NCBI GenBank assembly: GCA_947493745.1
Contig: CANLSM010000002.1
Span: forward strand, 186,001-250,000
Direction of reading: 5' to 3'
Source: an uncultured Paracoccaceae bacterium
GTDB taxonomy: Bacteria; Pseudomonadota; Alphaproteobacteria; Rhodobacterales; Rhodobacteraceae
Length of the DNA stretch: 64,000 bases
In this document: positions 62,104 through 64,000 of the stretch, piece by piece
How the letters are laid out: each line of letters begins with the position of its first letter
How positions within the stretch are numbered: the first letter of the stretch is position 1
Program-made: the position numbers and the translations under genes
The notes under the pieces: generated by a model
Told to the model about the DNA's origin: nothing
Database searches by the model: none
The model's input: the letters and a program-made list of their open reading frames with translations, nothing else

Positions 62104-63452
62104 CAGCCCGACTTCCCTTCCTTGATCGCGCGCAAGCGCTTGAACAGACGGGCGGCAAGGCCCGGTTTGTTGACTTGCTCACCGCGCGCGATGGCCAGCG
62201 CATCCGCCGGCACATTCTGCGTAATCACCGAGCCGGAGCCGATCAGCGCACCTGCACCGATCTCGACCGGGGCGACAAGGGCCGAGTTCGACCCGATGAA
62301 GGCGCGTGCGCCGATCTCCGTGTGATGTTTGGACACACCGTCATAGTTGCAGGTGATCGTGCCGGCGCCGATATTGGCGGCTTCGCCCACATGGGCATCG
62401 CCGATATAGGACAGGTGGTTGAGTTTCGCCCCTTCATCGACCTGCGCATTCTTCACCTCGACGAAGTTGCCGACCTTGGCGAAATCGCCGATCTCCGCAC
62501 CGGGGCGCAGGCGCGCATATGGCCCCACTTGCGCCCCTTGGGAGATATGGCATCCTTCCAGATGGCAGAAGGCTTTGATCTCCGCCCCGCTTTCGACCGT
62601 CACTCCGGGGCCGAAGACGACATTGGGCGCGATCGTGACATCACGCCCGATAACCGTGTCATGGGCGAAGAAAACCGTCTCGGGCGCGGTCATGGTCACC
62701 CCGTTGTCCAATGCTGCCGCCCGTGCCTGATCTTGGAAATAGCGCTCCGCCATTGCCAGATCGCGGCGGGAGTTCACGCCGAGCGTTTCGGCCTCGGGAC
62801 AGATGACGACATGGGTCGACAGGCCCCTTTCCCGGCCGATCGCGGGCACATCGGTCAGATAGTATTCGCCAGAGGCATTCGCATTGCCCAGACCATTGAC
62901 CAGATCGAGAAGATGCCGCGCGTCCGCACAGACCACACCGGAATTGCAAAGCGTGAGGGCAAGCTCATCCTCCGATGCGTCCTTGAATTCAACGATCTTC
63001 TCCAGAGTGCCATCACCAGCCAGCACCAGCCGACCGTATTTTGCGGGGTCCGCCGCTTCAAAGCCCAGAACCACGATATCCGCCCCGGCCCTGCGTTCTG
63101 CGATCATTGCCTGAAGCGTGGCTTCCGAGATAAACGGCGTGTCCCCGTAAAGGACGATGGCATCGCCCTCAAACCCTTCGAGCGAAGGCCCCGCCTGCGC
63201 GACCGCGTGCCCGGTGCCAAGCTGCTCTGTCTGGCGGACAGAGACCGCATCACAAAGCTTTGTCAGCTGCGTCTCGACCTGCTCGGCACCATCACCGGTG
63301 ACAACAACGATCCGCTCGGGCGCGATGTTTGCAGCGGATGCCAGCGCATGCGCCAAAAGCGGGGCGCCCGCAATCTCATGCAACACTTTCGGGGTCTCGG
63401 AATTCATCCGCGTCCCCTTGCCAGCCGCAAGAATGATAATCGCACTGCTCAT
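62103..63452 (-). CDS. glmU: Bifunctional GlcNAc-1-P uridyltransferase / glucosamine-1-P acetyltransferase
   Basis: Two-domain enzyme (449 residues) that acetylates GlcN-1-P and couples it to UTP to give UDP-GlcNAc. The N-terminal Rossmann domain has LAAGKGTRMNS, GTGHAV and YGDTPFI; the C-terminal part is a left-handed beta helix of hexapeptide repeats with the active-site segment NLSYIGDAHVG and YDGVSKHHTEIG. It is first of glmU-glmS-alkD and divergent from the HAD phosphatase gene across 116 bases. Confidence 0.97.
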   Translation of the reverse strand: MSSAIIILAAGKGTRMNSETPKVLHEIAGAPLLAHALASAANIAPERIVVVTGDGAEQVETQLTKLCDAVSVRQTEQLGTGHAVAQAGPSLEGFEGDAIVLYGDTPFISEATLQAMIAERRAGADIVVLGFEAADPAKYGRLVLAGDGTLEKIVEFKDASEDELALTLCNSGVVCADARHLLDLVNGLGNANASGEYYLTDVPAIGRERGLSTHVVICPEAETLGVNSRRDLAMAERYFQDQARAAALDNGVTMTAPETVFFAHDTVIGRDVTIAPNVVFGPGVTVESGAEIKAFCHLEGCHISQGAQVGPYARLRPGAEIGDFAKVGNFVEVKNAQVDEGAKLNHLSYIGDAHVGEAANIGAGTITCNYDGVSKHHTEIGARAFIGSNSALVAPVEIGAGALIGSGSVITQNVPADALAIARGEQVNKPGLAARLFKRLRAIKEGKSG

Positions 63453-63568
63453 ATCGCCAGCCTTTTTGCTGTTTCACGGTCTTCTAGCAGTGCTTTTGCC
63501 TTGCGGAAAGGCGATGCCTCATCAACAAAGCATTTCAGTTCGTTACCGGGTTTAGGGGATGCAGAACC

Positions 63569-64000
63569 ATGCGCACAGTGATTTTTGATCTTGATGGCAC
63601 GTTGGCGGACACAAGCGCTGACCTGATCGCTGCGGCCAATGCCTGTTTTGACACACCCCAGCTTGACCCGGTCACGGATGCAGCAACCGCTTTTGCCGGA
63701 GGTCGCGCAATGCTGCGTCTTGGCTTTTCGCGACTGGGGCAGGGGGATGAGGCGGCGGTTGACGAAAAGTACCCGCTGCTTCTGGCGCATTATGCGGACA
63801 ATATCGACACTCACACGACGCTCTACCCCGGTGTTGAGGCCTGCCTTGACCATCTGGCAAGCGAGGGCTGGGCGCTCGGTGTCTGTACCAACAAGCCTGA
63901 GGCTCTGGCCGAGACCCTGCTGCAGCGCCTGCGCATCCGTGATCGTTTTGCGGCGATGCTCGGGGCTGACACGTTGCCGGTGCGCAAGCCCGATCCTGAA
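63569..64000 (+). CDS. Phosphoglycolate-phosphatase-like HAD hydrolase (truncated by window end)
   Basis: The first 144 codons of a HAD-superfamily phosphatase. Motif I DLDGTLADTSADL (nucleophile Asp8, Asp10) and motif II VCTNKPEAL are present; the cap domain lies between, and KPDPE of motif III is just reached at the window edge. The glmU neighbourhood and sequence fit Gph-type enzymes that salvage 2-phosphoglycolate. The end is outside the window. Confidence 0.85.
   Translation, partial: MRTVIFDLDGTLADTSADLIAAANACFDTPQLDPVTDAATAFAGGRAMLRLGFSRLGQGDEAAVDEKYPLLLAHYADNIDTHTTLYPGVEACLDHLASEGWALGVCTNKPEALAETLLQRLRIRDRFAAMLGADTLPVRKPDPE

Noticed and set aside
62058-63581. A plus-strand open frame of 507 codons
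   Set aside because: It mirrors glmU on the opposite strand and shows the usual high Asp/Arg/His content of a shadow frame.

Overview
The window is a 64 kb stretch of a GC-rich alphaproteobacterial chromosome, most likely a marine Rhodobacterales (Roseobacter-group) bacterium. This rests on family content and gene order rather than a database match: an aapJQMP amino-acid transporter, an ATP12 assembly chaperone, an rpmH-rnpA-yidD block followed downstream by yidC-MOSC-engB-argB, a TRAP transporter, a small DUF1127 protein, and a glmU-glmS-alkD set. Genes are tightly packed and many neighbours share ATGA or TGATG junctions, so most of the window reads as compact operons.

Layout. 0.2-3.4 kb: a lone BLUF blue-light sensor, then a fluoride channel-pseudouridine synthase-ATP12-thioesterase operon. 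3.8-8.3 kb: the complete general L-amino-acid ABC transporter, with a hairpin between the binding-protein gene and the first permease gene. 8.4-19.6 kb, mostly minus strand: rpmH, rnpA, yidD, ttcA, a membrane EAL protein, yidC, MOSC protein, engB, argB, sterol-desaturase-like protein, ferredoxin-like protein and SixA-like phosphatase, with two plus-strand lipoprotein genes interposed. 19.7-28.7 kb: a DUF4344 metallopeptidase, a TVP38 membrane protein coupled to a flavin disulfide reductase, an orphan histidine kinase, an acyl-CoA ligase, a DMT exporter and a sulfotransferase. 28.7-37.6 kb: a six-gene catabolic/transport operon (enolase-superfamily enzyme, D-amino-acid dehydrogenase-like flavoprotein, TRAP P/Q/M, SBF-type transporter) preceded by a DUF1127 gene and divergent from a MocR-type regulator plus DMT transporter. 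37.6-48.0 kb: trxB, an Lrp regulator, a ClpP paralogue, a surface-type lipoprotein, an M24-fold protein, malate synthase G and aminopeptidase N.

A tRNA-Arg(ACG) at 48.09 kb marks the start of an accessory-looking region that extends to about 59.4 kb. It looks lower in GC and contains decayed genes: a frameshifted chimeric ORF, a broken transposase and a fragment of an efflux adaptor. It also carries two intact systems. One is a MarR-controlled EF-hand/cytochrome b561/membrane-protein operon with a clear double-palindrome operator over its promoter. The other is a Zur-ZrgA-ABC-DUF3299x2 locus matching the zinc-uptake type described as zrg in Vibrio. A LysM plus solute-binding-domain protein and a small envelope protein lie between them. 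No integrase and no repeated tRNA end were found. From 59.6 kb core genes resume (alkD-like, glmS, glmU), and the window ends inside a phosphoglycolate-phosphatase-like HAD gene.

The least explained parts are the enolase/D-amino-acid dehydrogenase/TRAP operon with its repeated GATACAAA sites, the envelope pair at 51.8-53.5 kb, and the decayed electron-transfer operon at 49.2-51.3 kb.
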